Positions 62,443 to 63,035 of a stretch of 63,035 nt of DNA are shown here, in pieces (position 1 is the stretch's first letter; each line of letters opens with the position of its first letter). Position numbers and translations under genes: made by a program. The stretch is from Fimenecus sp045613685 (GTDB lineage: Bacteria; Bacillota; Clostridia; Oscillospirales; Acutalibacteraceae). The stretch covers positions 1 to 63,035 of the forward strand of contig JAZLBL010000046.1 in NCBI GenBank assembly GCA_045613685.1, read 5' to 3'. The notes under the pieces were generated by a model. It was given only the letters and a program-made list of their open reading frames with translations. It made no database searches and was not told the DNA's origin.

Positions 62443-63035
62443 TTGAAAAAATTTCAGTTTTTAAGTGATATAAATTCACCAAATGATTTGAAAAAACTGA
62501 ATATTGAAGATTTAGATGTACTTGCAACTGAAATTCGCCAAGTTCTTATTGATACTGTGTCAAAAAATGGTGGACATTTGTCATCAAATTTAGGCGCTGT
62601 TGAATTATCAATAGCCTTGCATTATATGTTTGACTCACCAAATGATAAAATTATATGGGATGTTGGTCATCAGGTATATACTCATAAGTTATTAACAGGT
62701 CGTCTTAATGATTTTTCTACATTAAGAACTGAATATGGTATTTCTGGTTTCACTTCACCTGAAGAGAGTGAACACGATATTTTTTATAGTGGACATTCAA
62801 GTACATCAATTTCTGCTGCACTTGGTATTGCAACTGCAAATATGAATTTATGTAATGATGATTATACTATTGCTGTTATAGGTGATGGAGCGTTAACTGG
62901 TGGTATGGCTTATGAAGCGCTAAATAATGCTGGACGTTCTGGTACGAAACTAGTTGTAATTCTTAATGATAATGAAATGTCTATTTCTGAAAATGTTGGT
63001 TCAATGGCGAGATACTTAGCTGCAATCAGAACAAA
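62443..63035 (+). CDS. dxs: 1-deoxy-D-xylulose-5-phosphate synthase, 3' end missing
   Basis: The frame runs from a TTG at 62443, 8 bases after GGAG, to the window end. The first 197 codons show DXS features: NGGHLSSNLGAVELSIALHY, WDVGHQVYTHKLLTGR, SGHSSTSISAALGIA and the thiamine-diphosphate motif AVIGDGALTGGMAYEALNNAG (given in part). DXS starts the MEP isoprenoid pathway, which supplies substrate for the IspA enzyme next door. No in-frame ATG precedes the conserved start region. Confidence 0.93.
   Translation, partial: MKKFQFLSDINSPNDLKKLNIEDLDVLATEIRQVLIDTVSKNGGHLSSNLGAVELSIALHYMFDSPNDKIIWDVGHQVYTHKLLTGRLNDFSTLRTEYGISGFTSPEESEHDIFYSGHSSTSISAALGIATANMNLCNDDYTIAVIGDGALTGGMAYEALNNAGRSGTKLVVILNDNEMSISENVGSMARYLAAIRT

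Noticed and set aside
1..63035. CRISPR arrays, prophage or complete insertion sequences
   Set aside because: No regularly spaced repeats, integrase, phage structural gene or transposase was seen on either strand.

Overview
The window is AT-rich, densely packed chromosomal DNA from a low-GC, endospore-forming member of the Firmicutes, class Clostridia. An Oscillospirales/Ruminococcaceae-type gut anaerobe fits best, but that rank is inferred from gene order and content. The evidence for sporulation is strong: a complete spoIIIAA-AH operon, cotJABC, a 26-codon spoVM, a gerW/ytfJ homologue and a DacF-type carboxypeptidase. Most starts follow good Shine-Dalgarno sites, several genes start with TTG or GTG, and many neighbours overlap by 4-8 nt.

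Region 1 (1-25.2 kb) is one uninterrupted plus-strand run of about 30 genes. It opens with the 3' part of a YbbR/CdaR gene, a lipoprotein and a two-component system. Next come yqhQ, prmC, an M50 peptidase, scpAB, DUF2953, gerW, a D,D-carboxypeptidase, rluB and a small unknown gene. It continues with yicC, remA, gmk, rpoZ, priA, def, fmt, yugP, rsmB, rlmN, stp, prkC, rsgA and thiN, and ends with a 49-codon membrane microprotein gene and spoVM. The first unmistakable terminator is at 25160-25188. Several partners usual in such clusters are missing at their usual place (rpe, coaBC, prfA).

Region 2 (25.2-34.7 kb) is accessory. It holds cotJABC, a two-subunit aconitase X, a tRNA-Ser(GGA), a sodium:alanine-type symporter, a small Amidase_6 protein, a CapA-like protein, a tRNA-Leu(TAG), a family 2 glycoside hydrolase and a WYL regulator. 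Nearly every unit has a recognisable promoter, terminator or both.

Region 3 (34.7-38.3 kb) is a glycolytic pgk-tpiA-gpmI operon. Region 4 (38.7-46.1 kb) is a compact exopolysaccharide island behind its own extended -10 promoter: two glycosyltransferases, a polymerase/ligase, a polysaccharide pyruvyl transferase, a flippase and an FrhB-like ferredoxin protein. Region 5 (46.3-53.9 kb) has uvrB-uvrA and a convergent YfhO-type membrane protein.

Region 6 (54-63 kb) has spoIIIAA-AH. It is followed by nusB, which has its own promoter and a strong hairpin in its leader, then a TsaD paralogue, xseA, xseB, ispA and the start of dxs, cut by the window end.

The most interesting points are two start codons placed directly after terminator-like hairpin/T-tract structures, the microproteins at 24909 and 25070, the nusB leader hairpin, the aconitase X/transporter pairing, and the FrhB-like protein beside a pyruvyl transferase.
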